Source of the DNA: Micromonospora sp. C95
GTDB taxonomy: Bacteria > Actinomycetota > Actinomycetes > Mycobacteriales > Micromonosporaceae
NCBI RefSeq assembly: GCF_018070465.1
Contig: NZ_JAGPXT010000002.1
Coordinates: 248,001 to 312,000, forward strand
Reading direction: 5' to 3'
DNA: 64,000 nt
Under the pieces are notes generated by a model. That model searched no databases. It had not been told where the DNA came from and saw only the letters and a program-made list of their open reading frames with translations. Both the position numbers and the translations under genes were made by a program. Shown here one piece after another: positions 52,265 through 61,848 of the stretch (positions are counted from its first letter, which is position 1; each line of letters opens with the position of its first letter).

Positions 52265-52290
52265 GCGCTAGATCACGCACAGTCTAGCGC
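52265..52290. promoter_or_regulatory. Inverted repeat upstream of the LacI gene
   Basis: GCGCTAGA (52265-52272) and TCTAGCGC (52283-52290), 8-bp arms with a 10-bp spacer, 116 bp before the LacI start. Different sequence from the lac-like operators, so possibly another regulator's site or autoregulation. Confidence 0.5.
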
Positions 52291-52453
52291 CAGCAGCCGC
52301 CCCGGTGGCCGCCGGGCCGTCCGCGTACCCGGTACAACGTTCTTCATCGCTGCCTGTTAGCGGTCACACTCGGATTCCACCCTGTTCGGTCCGACGCAGA
52401 TCTGTTGCTTCGAGAGGCTGTGTGGGCAGGCAACAGACAATTTACAGACATTG

Positions 52454-52469
52454 ATGATAGCGATAACAT
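52454..52469. promoter_or_regulatory. lac-like operator C, before GH27
   Basis: ATGATAGCGATAACAT, differing at one core base from site A, lies 237 bp before the GH27 start in the gap shared with the divergent LacI gene. Confidence 0.65.
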
Positions 52470-52705
52470 TCCTGTCATCGGAACGGCACGTGCCGACACG
52501 GCGCGGCGGGAGCTGCGCAGGGCCCAGAACAGCGTGACGACCAGCGAGATCCGGGCCCTGCACATCGGCGTCCCAAACGACAGCACGCGTACGTGGGGAG
52601 CGTGCGCGGGGTCCGGCCGCAACGTTCCACCCGGCCACGCCCGTCGAACGCCGCGATGCCGACGACCGGACCGCTCACCGCACCACCACCAAGGAGGAAG
52701 TCAAC

Positions 52706-54358
52706 GTGCGTAGCGCAAGAAGATGGCTGACCGCCGTCCTGGGCATCCTGACGGTGACGCTCGCCGCGAGCTTCGCCGACGGGATCGTCTCCCCCAAGCC
52801 GGCGCAGGCGCTGAACAACGGCGTCGCCCGTACCCCACCGATGGGCTGGAACACCTGGAACACGTTCGGCTGCAACATCAACGAGACGCTCATCCGCCAG
52901 ATGGCCGACGCGATCGTCAACCACGGTCTGCGCGACCTCGGATACAAGTACGTCGTCGTCGACGACTGCTGGTTCGACCCGAACCGGGACGCGCAGGGCA
53001 ACCTCCAGGCCCACCCGCAGCGGTTCCCCAGCGGCATGAAGGCCCTCGGCGACTACCTGCACTCCCGCGGCCTGCTGTTCGGCATCTACCAGGGTCCCCT
53101 GGACCAGACCTGCGCCCAGTACTTCGACTCCTTCCCCGGCTCCACCGGCAGCCTCGGACACGAGTACCAGGACGCCCGGCAGTTCGCCGCCTGGGGCGTG
53201 GACTACCTCAAGTACGACTGGTGCTCCCCCACCGGCACCATAAACGACCAGGTGGCGCGGTTCAGCATCATGCGCGACGCGCTGGCGGCCACCGGACGGC
53301 CGATCGTCTACAGCATCAACTCGAACAGCATCCACGAGAAGACCGGGCCGCAGCGCAACTGGAGCGACGTGGCAAACCTCTGGCGGACCACCGAGGACAT
53401 CACCAACACCTGGGACAGCGGCCAGACCAACGGCTACCCGATGGGCATCCAGAACATCGTCAACGTCAACGTGCCACTGGCCGGCTACGCCGGGCCGGGC
53501 GGATTCAACGACCCGGACATGCTGGAGGTCGGCAACGGCGGCATGAACGACACCGAGATGCGCAGCCACTTCGCGCTGTGGTCGATGATGGCCGCGCCGC
53601 TGATGATGGGCAACGACCTGCGCTCGGCCAGCACCGCGACGCTCGACATCCTGCGCAACCAGCACCTGGTCGCGATCAACCAGGACACGTTGGCGCTGCA
53701 GGCCGTCCAGGTCTCCCACGACGGCACCCGGCGGGTGCTGGCCAAGCGGCTGGCCAACGGTGACGTCGCGGTCGCGCTGTTCAACCAGGGCAACTCCACC
53801 ACGACGATCTCCACCACGGCGGCGGCGATCGGCAAGACCGGCAGCTCGTTCACGTTGCTGAACGCGTGGACCGGCGGCACCTCCACGACCACCGGGGCCA
53901 TCTCCGCGAGCGTGCCGGCACACGGCACGGTGGTGTACCGGGTCAGCGGCGGCGGCACCACCAACCCGCCGGTACCGAGCACCTTCCGGCTGCGCAGCGA
54001 GTCGGCCGGGCGCTGCCTCGATCTCGACAACTCGAACACCGCAAACGGCACCGGAACCCTGATCTGGGACTGCCACGGCAACCCCAACCAGCAGATCACC
54101 CAGAACGGCCAGACGTTGCGGATCCTCGGCAAGTGCCTGGACGTGCCGACGAACGCGACAAACGGCACCCGGGTGCAGGTCTGGGACTGCAACGGCGGCA
54201 CGAACCAGCAGTGGACGTTCAACGGCAACGGCACGGTGAGCAACGGCCGCTTCCCGTCACTGTGTCTGGACGTGAACAACGCGGCCACGGCCAACGGGAC
54301 CGCGGTGATCCTCTGGTCCTGCCACGGCAACACGAACCAGCGGTGGAGCCGGGCATGA
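52706..54358 (+). CDS. Secreted GH27 alpha-galactosidase/beta-L-arabinopyranosidase with ricin-type lectin (550 aa)
   Basis: GTG 52706 with AAGGAGG eight bases upstream. Signal peptide to about residue 35 (KPAQA|LNNG). GH27 barrel: NGVARTPPMGWNTWNTFGCN, YVVVDDCWFDPNRDAQGNLQ, nucleophile Asp171 in VDYLKYDWCSP, acid/base Asp271 in NDPDMLEVGNGGM, SHFALWSMMAAPLMMGNDLR. A beta-sandwich domain and then a ricin-B/CBM13 module (about 430-550) with three QQW-type repeats (LIWDCHGNPNQQ, VWDCNGGTNQQW, LWSCHGNTNQRW). Removes alpha-galactose or beta-L-arabinopyranose from plant polymers. Coupled by ATGA to the GH43 gene. Confidence 0.92.
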   Translation: MRSARRWLTAVLGILTVTLAASFADGIVSPKPAQALNNGVARTPPMGWNTWNTFGCNINETLIRQMADAIVNHGLRDLGYKYVVVDDCWFDPNRDAQGNLQAHPQRFPSGMKALGDYLHSRGLLFGIYQGPLDQTCAQYFDSFPGSTGSLGHEYQDARQFAAWGVDYLKYDWCSPTGTINDQVARFSIMRDALAATGRPIVYSINSNSIHEKTGPQRNWSDVANLWRTTEDITNTWDSGQTNGYPMGIQNIVNVNVPLAGYAGPGGFNDPDMLEVGNGGMNDTEMRSHFALWSMMAAPLMMGNDLRSASTATLDILRNQHLVAINQDTLALQAVQVSHDGTRRVLAKRLANGDVAVALFNQGNSTTTISTTAAAIGKTGSSFTLLNAWTGGTSTTTGAISASVPAHGTVVYRVSGGGTTNPPVPSTFRLRSESAGRCLDLDNSNTANGTGTLIWDCHGNPNQQITQNGQTLRILGKCLDVPTNATNGTRVQVWDCNGGTNQQWTFNGNGTVSNGRFPSLCLDVNNAATANGTAVILWSCHGNTNQRWSRA

Positions 54359-56151
54359 GCACCACGACCCTCCGCCGCGTCGTCGCCGTGCTCGCGAGCA
54401 CGGCCTGCGCGATCGCCCTGCTACCCGGCACGGCGCGAGCAGACAACCCGATCGTCCAGCACGTCTACACCGCCGACCCGGCGCCGATGGTGCACGACGG
54501 TCGGGTCTACCTCTACACCGGCCACGACGAGGACGGCTCCACCTACTTCACCATGCGCGACTGGCGGGTCTTCTCATCGGCCGACATGGTCAACTGGACC
54601 GACCACGGCACGCCGATGAGTCTGGCCACGTTCGCCTGGGCGGACGCCAACGCGTGGGCCGGGCACGTCATCGCCCGCAACGGGAAGTTCTACTGGTACG
54701 TGCCGGTCCGGCAACGCTCCAACGGGCAGATGGTCATCGGGGTCGGCGTCGCGGACAGCCCGACCGGGCCGTTCCGGGACGCGCTCGGCCGGCCGCTCGT
54801 CGGCAACGGCGAGATCGATCCGCACGCGTTCATCGACGACGACGGGCAGGCGTACCTGTACTGGGGCAACCCGAACCTGTGGTACGTACGACTCAACCCC
54901 GACATGATCTCGTTCTCCGGCGGACCGACCCAGATCCCGCTGACCACGGCGGGCTTCGGCACCCGGACCGGCAACGCCAGCCGGCCCACCCTCTACGAGG
55001 AGGGCCCGTGGGTCTTCAAGCGCAACGGGCTCTACTACAACGTGTTCGCGGCGGAGTGCTGCTCGGAGTTCATCGGCTACTCGACGGCACCCGGCCCGAC
55101 CGGACCGTGGACGTACCGGGGAACGGTCATGCCCCGGCAGGGCTCCAGCTTCACCAACCACCCCGGCGTGATCGACTTCGCCGGCGGGTCGTACTTCTTC
55201 TACCACAACGGTGCGCTGCCCGGCGGTGGCGGGTACACCCGGTCGGTCGCGGTGGAGAAGTTCAGCTACGGCTCCAACGGAACCATCCCCACCATGAACA
55301 TGACCACCGCCGGGGCGCCGCAGGTCGGCACGTTGAACCCGTACGCGCGTCAGGAGGCGGAGACGATCGCCTGGGGGTCCGGCATCGAGACCGAGCCGTC
55401 CAGCGAGGGCGGCATGAACGTCGGGTGGATCGACAACGGCGACTACATCAAGGTCAAGGGGGTTGCCTTCGGTACCGGCGCGACCACCTTCTCCGCACGG
55501 GTCGCCTCGGCCACCAGCGGCGGCCGCATCGAGGTACGGCTGGACAGCGCCAGCGGGCCGCTGGTGGGCACCTGCACGGTGGCCGGCACCGGTGGGTGGC
55601 AGACCTGGACCACCACCAGTTGCGGGGTCAGTGGCGCCACCGGTACGCGCGATCTCTACCTGCGTTTCGCCGGTGGCAGCGGCAGCCTGTTCAACGTCAA
55701 CTGGTGGCAGTTCGCCGGTGGCGGTAGCGCCCCGACGGCCTACCGGATCACCAATCGCAACAGCGGGCAGGTCGTCGACGTCCAGCAGCCGAACCTCGAC
55801 AACCTCGCGGTGATCGGCCAGTGGAGCAGCAACGGCAACGCCTGGCAGCAGTGGCGGTTCCTCGACGCCGGCAACGGCAACGTACGGCTGCAGAGCGTGC
55901 ACAGCGGCAAGTGCGTCGACATGCGAGACGTCTCCACGGCCGACGGGGCGCAGATCATCCAGTACACCTGCCACGACGGCCTGAACCAGGTGTTCAGCTG
56001 GCGGTCGACCGGCGACGGCTACCACCAGTTGGTGAACGTCAACAGCAACAAGTGCCTGAACGTGGTCGGCGGCTCCACCGCCCAGGGCGCGGCCCTGGAG
56101 CAGCGGACGTGCAGTTCCGCGTCCAGCATGCAGTGGTCCCGCGCTGCCTGA
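54355..56151 (+). CDS. Secreted GH43 enzyme with CBM6-like and ricin-type modules (598 aa)
   Basis: ATG 54355 overlaps the GH27 stop by four bases. Signal peptide to about residue 29 (LLPGTARA|DNP). Five-bladed propeller (about 31-325): base Asp41 in VYTADPAPMVHDGRVYLYTG, the pKa-modulating Asp in GEIDPHAFIDDDGQAYLYWG, and the acid Glu in LYEEGPWVFKRNGLYYNVFA. A CBM6-like module (about 330-455: RQEAETIAWGSGIETEPSSE, NVGWIDNGDYIKVKGV) and a C-terminal ricin-B domain (about 462-598: RITNRNSGQVVDVQQPNLDN) follow. Most likely an arabinofuranosidase or arabinan/galactan-acting enzyme working with GH27. Confidence 0.92.
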   Translation: MSTTTLRRVVAVLASTACAIALLPGTARADNPIVQHVYTADPAPMVHDGRVYLYTGHDEDGSTYFTMRDWRVFSSADMVNWTDHGTPMSLATFAWADANAWAGHVIARNGKFYWYVPVRQRSNGQMVIGVGVADSPTGPFRDALGRPLVGNGEIDPHAFIDDDGQAYLYWGNPNLWYVRLNPDMISFSGGPTQIPLTTAGFGTRTGNASRPTLYEEGPWVFKRNGLYYNVFAAECCSEFIGYSTAPGPTGPWTYRGTVMPRQGSSFTNHPGVIDFAGGSYFFYHNGALPGGGGYTRSVAVEKFSYGSNGTIPTMNMTTAGAPQVGTLNPYARQEAETIAWGSGIETEPSSEGGMNVGWIDNGDYIKVKGVAFGTGATTFSARVASATSGGRIEVRLDSASGPLVGTCTVAGTGGWQTWTTTSCGVSGATGTRDLYLRFAGGSGSLFNVNWWQFAGGGSAPTAYRITNRNSGQVVDVQQPNLDNLAVIGQWSSNGNAWQQWRFLDAGNGNVRLQSVHSGKCVDMRDVSTADGAQIIQYTCHDGLNQVFSWRSTGDGYHQLVNVNSNKCLNVVGGSTAQGAALEQRTCSSASSMQWSRAA

Positions 56152-56166
56152 CCCTCGGCGCGCGGA

Positions 56167-56201
56167 CGGATGCCGGGTGGGATCCTCCCACCCGGCATCC
56201 G
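56167..56201 (+). terminator. Terminator of the GH27-GH43 operon
   Basis: CGGATGCCGGGTGGGA (56167-56182) and TCCCACCCGGCATCCG (56186-56201) form a perfect 16-bp stem with a 3-base loop, 15 bp after the stop. The strongest hairpin in the window. Confidence 0.8.
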
Positions 56202-56593
56202 CGTCTTGGGTCGTCGCTGGTGACCAGGTTTCCCGGCCCGGGGATCCGACCGGACGTGGTTGCGCGCGTCCTGTCGAGCTGAGCCGTCTGTGCTCTCACT
56301 CGGCGACGTGAGAGCGACCGGCAATAGGGCGGTGGAGGCGAGGCGGGTCCTGGTCGAGGGTGGCAAGGCGGAGGAGGAGGCCATGCCGGTGTTGCATGGC
56401 CGACGACGACGCCGCCAGCCGACGTGCCAGGGCGCGTCGCAGGCCCGCCAGTCTTATTTCCGGTCGCTCCAAGTCGTTTGTGCTCTCAGCTCGACAGCGC
56501 CAGCACCGTCGCAGCAACTGCGGTGTCCAGGAGCGTTGGCGATGTCGCGGCGAGGTCCAGGCGGCGGTCCGGCAAGGCGGAGGCGGGCGAGAA
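56202..56593. other. Non-coding stretch with inverted and direct repeats
   Basis: No supported gene between the two convergent GH genes. CTGTCGAGCTGAG (56271-56283) recurs inverted as CTCAGCTCGACAG (56485-56497), and TGTGCTCTCA occurs at 56289-56298 and 56479-56488. GCTCTCAC/GTGAGAGC (56292-56315) is a short hairpin. The roughly 227-bp interval could be a decayed miniature element. Confidence 0.45.
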
Positions 56594-56632
56594 GGGGCCT
56601 GTCGCCCGCTCGGCGGGCAGGCGACAGGCCCC
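56594..56632 (-). terminator. Terminator of the minus-strand GH43 gene
   Basis: GGGGCCTGTCGCC (56594-56606) and GGCGACAGGCCCC (56620-56632), 13-bp stem, with a further small stem CCCGC/GCGGG in the loop, 58 bp after the stop at 56691. Confidence 0.7.
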
Positions 56633-56690
56633 GGTCTGGGGGTGGACCGGCCCCGGCACCGGTAGGACGCCGGGCCGGTCCACCGTCACG

Positions 56691-58787
56691 TCACGGCGTG
56701 GCCAACTCGAAGCGACGTACCGTCACCGATCCGCCCAGCGCCTGGGTGGCGTAGTTGAAGATGGCGAACCGGTAGCCCATGAAGAACGTCCAGTTGTTGT
56801 TCAGCGTCAGGGCGTTGCCCAGCGGGACGAAGGTGACCCCGTCGGTGCTGTACGAGAAACGCGCCTGCCGGCCGGAGCCGGGCCGGATGTCGGCGTTGGC
56901 CCGCAGCCAGATCCGCCCGCCGGAGACCGCCGCGCTGGCGATCTCGCTGCCGGTGCTGCTGGTGTCCCAGTTGCTGTTCATGTTCAGCCCGTTGGTCATC
57001 ACCACCCGGGTGGCACCGTTGTCCCGTCGGACGCCGATCCAGGCCGAGACGTCGCGCAGCATGGCCAGGCCGGCGCGGTCGCCGTCGCGCATCGTCGAGT
57101 AGTCGATTTCGACCGTTCCGGTCGAGGTCGGGCCCTGGATGCGGTGGGTGATCGTGTTGCGGGCCCGGTAGAGGTCGTTGGTCACGGTGGCGGTCTGCAG
57201 CCGCAGCCCGTTGTTCACCGACCATCGGCTGTTGTCCGGGTTGTGGTTCCACTCGTACTGCGGGCCGAGGGTGGTGCCGGTGAACGTGTCGACGCCGGTG
57301 AGCGGCTTGACCGGGCGCAGCGGCAGCGGGTTCGGGTAGTTGACTCCCCAGGCACCGTTCACCGTCTGCACCTGCGGCCACCCGTCGGCGGTCCAGGTGA
57401 TCGGCGCGAGGGTCGGCATCCGACCGCCCGGGTACGCGTCGGTGAAGGCCATGTAGTACCAGGAGCCGTTGGGCAGCTGCACCAGTCCACCCTGGTGCGG
57501 CACCCCGCCGCCGGAGATCGGACCCTGCATGTTGAGCAGCACCTGGCGCTGCTCGTACGGACCGAACGGACCGTTCGTGGACTTGAGCACGTACTGGCCG
57601 TTGGCCGGGCGGGTCAGCCAGATGTAGTACGCGCCGTTGCGCTTGTAGAAGCGCGCCCCCTCCAGGGTGCCGATGCTCGACGGGGTCTGGTAGACCTGCT
57701 GGGCCCGGACCTGGCTGCGTCCGTCGGCGGAGAGCTGCGCGACGCTGATCGTGCCGTTGCCGTACGCGACGTACATGGTGTCGTTGTCGTCGATGAGCAT
57801 CCCCGCGTCGTAGTAGCACTGCGGCAGGGTGGCGTGCCGGCTCCAGGTGCCGTCGACGGCCGTGGCGGTGTAGATGTGGGTCTGGGCGAAGTTGATGCAC
57901 CCGGCCCAGTAGTAGGTCTGGTTGCTCGGCCGGTAGTTGAGCGTGGAGGCCCAGATGCCCTCCACGTACGCCTGCTGCCCGGCGGGTAGGTCGTACTTGG
58001 TGCCGAAGTCCAGCCGGGGTACGGAGTGCCCGGCGAACTCCCAGTTCACCAGGTCGTACGAGCGCAGGATCGGCGCACCGGGCGAGTAGTGCATGGTGGA
58101 GGCGGTCATGTAGTAGACCTCGCCGACCCGGATGACCTCGACGTCGGCGAAGTCCTGCCAGACGACGGGGTTGGTGAAGCTGCCGCCGGGGGGCGGGTCG
58201 GTGGGGGTGCCGCCGCCGTCGACGCGGACGAGTTGCCACTGCTGGTTGGCGCCGCCCCAGTCGTCGTACTGCACGATGTTGCCCCCGTCGGCGGTCGAGG
58301 CGTTCTGCACCTCCAGCACCTTGTTGGAGTTGCGGTTGATCAGACGTACGTAGCCGCCGGCCGAGTCGGCCAACCGGAACTGCTGGTTGGTCCCGTTGTG
58401 GTCGCTCCACTGCACGATCGACGCGCCGTTCGCGGTGGAGAAGTTGTACACGTCGAGCACCTTGCCGGAGTGCCGCGACCGCAGCCGGTAGTAGCCGCCG
58501 CCGGAGTCGACGAACTGCCACTGCTGCCACGCGCCGTCGTTGCGCGCCCACTGGGTGATCCGCGCTCCGTCGTTCGTGGCCATGTTGTAGACGTCGAGCG
58601 CCTTGCCGCTGTTGCGGTTGACGAGCACGTACCACGCGTTGGTGTCCACCGTGGCGGCGACCGCGGGCGACGGGGCCACCGCGGCGAGGGAGACGCCCAC
58701 CACCGTGGTCGCCAGGATGGCCGCCACGCGCGACAGCCAGCCGCGCCGGCCCGGCGTGGTCCGGGGGACCTCACCAATGGCAATCAT
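56691..58787 (-). CDS. Secreted GH43 beta-xylosidase-like enzyme with N-terminal ricin-type lectin (698 aa)
   Basis: ATG 58787 (MIAIGEVPRTTPGRRGWLSR) chosen: AAGGAG lies five bases upstream; codons before it are a frame extension. Signal peptide to about residue 44 (APSPAVAA). Ricin-B/CBM13 lectin at about 45-185 (three units like SGKALDVYNMATNDGARITQ). GH43 propeller at about 195-500: base Asp in WQDFADVEVIRVGEVYYMTA, second Asp in CYYDAGMLIDDNDTMYVAYG, acid Glu in GTLEGARFYKRNGAYYIWLT. The C-terminal part (about 510-698) is the concanavalin-like domain typical of beta-xylosidases (NNGLRLQTATVTNDLYRARN). Two lac-like operators lie before it. Confidence 0.9.
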   Translation of the reverse strand: MIAIGEVPRTTPGRRGWLSRVAAILATTVVGVSLAAVAPSPAVAATVDTNAWYVLVNRNSGKALDVYNMATNDGARITQWARNDGAWQQWQFVDSGGGYYRLRSRHSGKVLDVYNFSTANGASIVQWSDHNGTNQQFRLADSAGGYVRLINRNSNKVLEVQNASTADGGNIVQYDDWGGANQQWQLVRVDGGGTPTDPPPGGSFTNPVVWQDFADVEVIRVGEVYYMTASTMHYSPGAPILRSYDLVNWEFAGHSVPRLDFGTKYDLPAGQQAYVEGIWASTLNYRPSNQTYYWAGCINFAQTHIYTATAVDGTWSRHATLPQCYYDAGMLIDDNDTMYVAYGNGTISVAQLSADGRSQVRAQQVYQTPSSIGTLEGARFYKRNGAYYIWLTRPANGQYVLKSTNGPFGPYEQRQVLLNMQGPISGGGVPHQGGLVQLPNGSWYYMAFTDAYPGGRMPTLAPITWTADGWPQVQTVNGAWGVNYPNPLPLRPVKPLTGVDTFTGTTLGPQYEWNHNPDNSRWSVNNGLRLQTATVTNDLYRARNTITHRIQGPTSTGTVEIDYSTMRDGDRAGLAMLRDVSAWIGVRRDNGATRVVMTNGLNMNSNWDTSSTGSEIASAAVSGGRIWLRANADIRPGSGRQARFSYSTDGVTFVPLGNALTLNNNWTFFMGYRFAIFNYATQALGGSVTVRRFELATP

Positions 58788-58864
58788 GATTCTCCTTCGG
58801 GATGCGAGCAGAACGAACAGGGCGGAACGGCTGTGGCCTACGCCGTCGCCGCCGCGATTCAGTT

Positions 58865-58878
58865 TGTGATCGCTAACA
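58865..58878. promoter_or_regulatory. lac-like operator D, before GH43
   Basis: TGTGATCGCTAACA, which reads TGTTAGCGATCACA on the other strand, 78 bp before the GH43 start at 58787. Confidence 0.65.
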
Positions 58879-58977
58879 TGACCGCTCTGCCCAAGGGAGA
58901 GATCAGGTGACCACCAGTTGTGCAGCAACATGACACGTCCCGGACGGCCACAGATATCGTCCGCCTTCACTATCGAC

Positions 58978-58991
58978 TGTGAGCGATAACA
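58978..58991. promoter_or_regulatory. lac-like operator E
   Basis: TGTGAGCGATAACA, 99 bp beyond site D in the same gap. One base shorter than the core of the E. coli lac operator (TGTGAGCGGATAACA). Two sites at this spacing could allow cooperative binding. Confidence 0.65.
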
Positions 58992-59051
58992 CGGCCTTCG
59001 TCAAGACGTAACATCAACGACTCGCGCGCCACTCGCGGAGAACTGCTAGCG

Positions 59052-59088
59052 GTCCCCGGCCGATGAGGGTGGCGCATCGGCCGGGGAC
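59052..59088 (-). terminator. Terminator of the araA operon
   Basis: GTCCCCGGCCGATG (59052-59065) and CATCGGCCGGGGAC (59075-59088), a 14-bp perfect stem with a 9-base loop, 84 bp after the araA stop. Confidence 0.7.
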
Positions 59089-59171
59089 GCCTGCCACCCG
59101 CCGGCGCGAGCAGCCGAAGGCGTGGCACACGGGCCGCTGTGCGCGGTCCGCCACACCGGCGTCGGACGGGG

Positions 59172-60674
59172 TCAGAAGCCCCGGGCGAGCCGGTAGTACG
59201 CCTGGTTCCAGCGCAGTTCGTCGGCGAACCGACGGGGGTCGGTGTCGGCGTCGATGACGACGAGTTCGGTACGGCTCATCTCGGCCAGGTCGTGCAGTTC
59301 CTCCACGCCGACCGCCTGGGACAGCACGGTGTGGTGGGGGGCACCGGCGGTGATCCACGCCTCGGCGGAGCCGGGCAGGTGTGGCCGCGGCCGCCAGACC
59401 GCCCGGGCGACCGGCAGCCGGCGCAGTGGCTGCGGCGGAGGCACCACGTCGATCTCGTTCGCCACCAGCCGGAAACGCTCGCCCATGTCCGCCAGGCCGA
59501 GCACCACCGCCGGGCCGGGCGCGGCGTCGAAGACCAACCGGACCGGATCCTCGCGACCACCGATGCTCAGCGGATGGATCTCCACGTTCGGCACGTCACC
59601 GGCGATCGACGGGCACACTTCCAGCATGTGGGCGCCGAGCACCAGTTCCTCACCCGGAGTGAGGTCGTAGGTGTAGTCCTCCATGAACGAGGTGCCACCC
59701 TCGGTGCCGACCGCCATCGCCTTGAGGGTGTGCACCAGCACCGAGGTCTTCCAGTCTCCCTCACCGCCGAAGCCGTAGCCGTCGGCCATCAGCCGCTGCA
59801 CCGCGATGCCGGGCAGTTGACGCAGTCCGCCCAGGTCCTCGAAGTTGGTGGTGAAGGCCCGGAAACCACCGGCGTCCAGGAAGGTACGCAGGCCCAGTTC
59901 CAGCCGGGCGGCGTAGCGCAGCGAATCGTGCCGCTCGCCGCCGGGCCGCAACTCGGCGGCGACCCGGAAGGTGTCGTCGTACTCCTTGACAAGATCGTCG
60001 ATCTGCGCCTCGGCCACCTCGTCGACCACCCGCACCAGGTCGTTGACTCCGTACGTGTTCACCGAGACCCCGAAGCGCAGCTCCGCCTCGACCTTGTCCC
60101 CCTCGGTGACGGCCACGTCGCGCATGTTGTCGCCGAACCGCGCCAGCCGCAGCGAACGCATGGCCGACCAGCCGATCGCCGCCCGGGTCCAGGCACCGAC
60201 CCGGGAGACCACGCGCGGGTCGGACACGTGCCCGGCGACCGTCTTGCGGGCCACCCCGAGCCGGGTCTGGATGTACCCGAACTCCCGGTCGCCGTGCGCG
60301 GCCTGGTTGAGGTTCATGAAGTCCATGTCGATCTCGTCCCACGGCAGTAGGACGTTGGCCTGGGTGTGCAGGTGCAGCAGCGGCGTCTGCAGCGCGTCCA
60401 GGCCCGAGATCCACATCTTCGCCGGTGAGAAGGTGTGCATCCAGGCGATCACCCCGACCGCCCCCTGCGTCGCGGCATCCCGGCAGGTCCGCAGGATGTC
60501 GGCGCTGGTGGTCAGGACCGGCTTCCAGACCACCCGGGCGGGAATGTGCGGCGATTCGTCGAGCAGAGCGGCGATCTGACGGGACTGGTCGGCCACCTGC
60601 CGGAGCGTGTCCTCGCCGTACATTGCCTGGCTTCCGGTGAGGAACCAGACCTCAGGTGCAGGGTGTGTTGCCAT
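59172..60674 (-). CDS. araA: L-arabinose isomerase (500 aa)
   Basis: ATG 60674. Full length. Family hallmarks: [20 protein letters not shown] at the N-terminus, [60 protein letters not shown] with the metal-binding Glu, [20 protein letters not shown], and [10 protein letters not shown]. Converts L-arabinose to L-ribulose in the cytoplasm with Mn2+. It ends an operon behind a ribose-type ABC importer (ATPase and two permeases), so uptake and first catabolic step are co-expressed; ribulokinase and epimerase genes are not in the window. Confidence 0.97.
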   Translation of the reverse strand: MATHPAPEVWFLTGSQAMYGEDTLRQVADQSRQIAALLDESPHIPARVVWKPVLTTSADILRTCRDAATQGAVGVIAWMHTFSPAKMWISGLDALQTPLLHLHTQANVLLPWDEIDMDFMNLNQAAHGDREFGYIQTRLGVARKTVAGHVSDPRVVSRVGAWTRAAIGWSAMRSLRLARFGDNMRDVAVTEGDKVEAELRFGVSVNTYGVNDLVRVVDEVAEAQIDDLVKEYDDTFRVAAELRPGGERHDSLRYAARLELGLRTFLDAGGFRAFTTNFEDLGGLRQLPGIAVQRLMADGYGFGGEGDWKTSVLVHTLKAMAVGTEGGTSFMEDYTYDLTPGEELVLGAHMLEVCPSIAGDVPNVEIHPLSIGGREDPVRLVFDAAPGPAVVLGLADMGERFRLVANEIDVVPPPQPLRRLPVARAVWRPRPHLPGSAEAWITAGAPHHTVLSQAVGVEELHDLAEMSRTELVVIDADTDPRRFADELRWNQAYYRLARGF

Positions 60675-60701
60675 GGGAGTTGCCTTCCGCGAGAGGGGCG
60701 G

Positions 60702-61688
60702 TCACTTGTAGCGGATGCCGATGAGGCGCTGGAGCAGGATGAACGCGAAGAGCAGGCCTCCGATCACGATCTTGGTCCACCAGGAGTTGAGGCTGCCGTC
60801 GAAGGTGATCAGGGTCTGGATCACGCCGAGTACCAGCACACCGAGCACCGTGCCGAAGATGTACCCCGAACCCCCGGTGAGCACCGTGCCACCGATGACC
60901 ACGGCCGCGATCACGTCGAGCTCCATCCCGATGGCGATCAGCGGGGCGCCGGAGAGCGTGTAGAAGGACAGCAGGATCCCGCCGATCCCCGCGCACAGGC
61001 CGCTGATGGTGTAGACGGCGATCCGGGTCCGGCCCAACGGCAGCCCCATCAGCAGCGCCGACTGCGGGTTGCCGCCGATCGCGTAGACGTTGCGCCCCAG
61101 TCGCGTGTACGCCAGCACGTACGCGGCGATCAGGACCACCGCGAACGCGACAAGCACGCTGATCGAGACGAAGTTGCCCCGGGGATCGCCGATCCGGTAC
61201 TGCGACATGGTGGTCCAGAACCCGTCGTTGATCGGAATCGACGCGTTGCTGATGAACGTGCACATGCCCCGGGCGAAGAACATCCCGGCCAGGGTGACGA
61301 TGAAGGGCTGGATGTCGAAGAAGTGGATCGCGCAGCCCATCAGGAACCCGAGCGTGGGCCCGATCAGCAGGGCGATCACCAGCACCAGCAGCGCGGGCAG
61401 GCCGGACTGGAGCAGCCACGCCGAGACCATCGCGGTCATCGCCGCCACCGAACCGACCGACAGGTCGATGCCGCCGGTGAGGATCACGAAGGTCATCCCG
61501 ACGGCGATGACGAGCAAGAAACCGTTATCGATGAAGACGTTGAAAACCACCTGGATGTTGGAGAACGCCCGGTACTGGGACACCCCGATGCCGTACATCA
61601 CCAGCAGCAGCGCCAGCGTCGCCAGCACCGGCATGTGCCGCCGGGGCAGCCTGGCCCAACTCGGAGCGGAGATCGAAAGACTACTCAT
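60702..61688 (-). CDS. Ribose-type sugar ABC permease B (328 aa)
   Basis: ATG 61688 (MSSLSISAPSWARLPRRHMP) overlaps the stop of the second mini-ORF by four bases. Eight or more TM segments, with GMTFVILTGGIDLSVGSVAA, the RbsC-type signature, and AVVIGGTVLTGGSGYIFGTV. Resembles YjfF of the galactofuranose importer. Pairs with permease A. Its translation probably depends on ribosomes passing the two mini-ORFs. Confidence 0.92.
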   Translation of the reverse strand: MSSLSISAPSWARLPRRHMPVLATLALLLVMYGIGVSQYRAFSNIQVVFNVFIDNGFLLVIAVGMTFVILTGGIDLSVGSVAAMTAMVSAWLLQSGLPALLVLVIALLIGPTLGFLMGCAIHFFDIQPFIVTLAGMFFARGMCTFISNASIPINDGFWTTMSQYRIGDPRGNFVSISVLVAFAVVLIAAYVLAYTRLGRNVYAIGGNPQSALLMGLPLGRTRIAVYTISGLCAGIGGILLSFYTLSGAPLIAIGMELDVIAAVVIGGTVLTGGSGYIFGTVLGVLVLGVIQTLITFDGSLNSWWTKIVIGGLLFAFILLQRLIGIRYK

Positions 61689-61768
61689 GCCGGCACTCCG
61701 CTCCGCTCCGTGCCGCCATGAGGCACCAACACCCTGCACTGACGATTCGCTCGCTGACGCTCACTCAT
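61685..61768 (-). CDS. Mini-ORF 2 of the tandem repeat (27 aa)
   Basis: ATG 61766-61768 overlaps the stop of mini-ORF 1; its TGA (61685-61687) overlaps the ATG of permease B. Peptide MSERQRANRQCRVLVPHGGT ending ERSGVPA, identical to mini-ORF 1. Possibly only a coupling device, not a functional peptide. Confidence 0.45.
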   Translation of the reverse strand: MSERQRANRQCRVLVPHGGTERSGVPA

Positions 61769-61848
61769 GCCGGCACTCCGCTCCGCTCCGTGCCGCCATG
61801 AGGCACCAACACCCTGCACTGACGATTCGCTCGCTGACGCTCACTCAT
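61765..61848 (-). CDS. Mini-ORF 1 of the tandem repeat (27 aa)
   Basis: ATG 61846-61848 overlaps the TGA of permease A (61845-61847) by four bases, and its own TGA (61765-61767) overlaps the ATG of mini-ORF 2. The tail GVPA copies the end of permease A (QVPA), showing that the duplication used this junction. Translation by re-initiation is plausible but unproven. Confidence 0.45.
   Translation of the reverse strand: MSERQRANRQCRVLVPHGGTERSGVPA

Noticed and set aside
54574..56025. A 483-codon minus-strand frame opposite the GH43 gene
   Set aside because: Shadow of a gene with a complete GH43 site, CBM6-like and ricin modules.
56691..58970. A longer GH43 protein starting at 58970
   Set aside because: The added N-terminal codons cross operator D (58865-58878) and lack a signal peptide. 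ATG 58787 has AAGGAG and a proper signal sequence.
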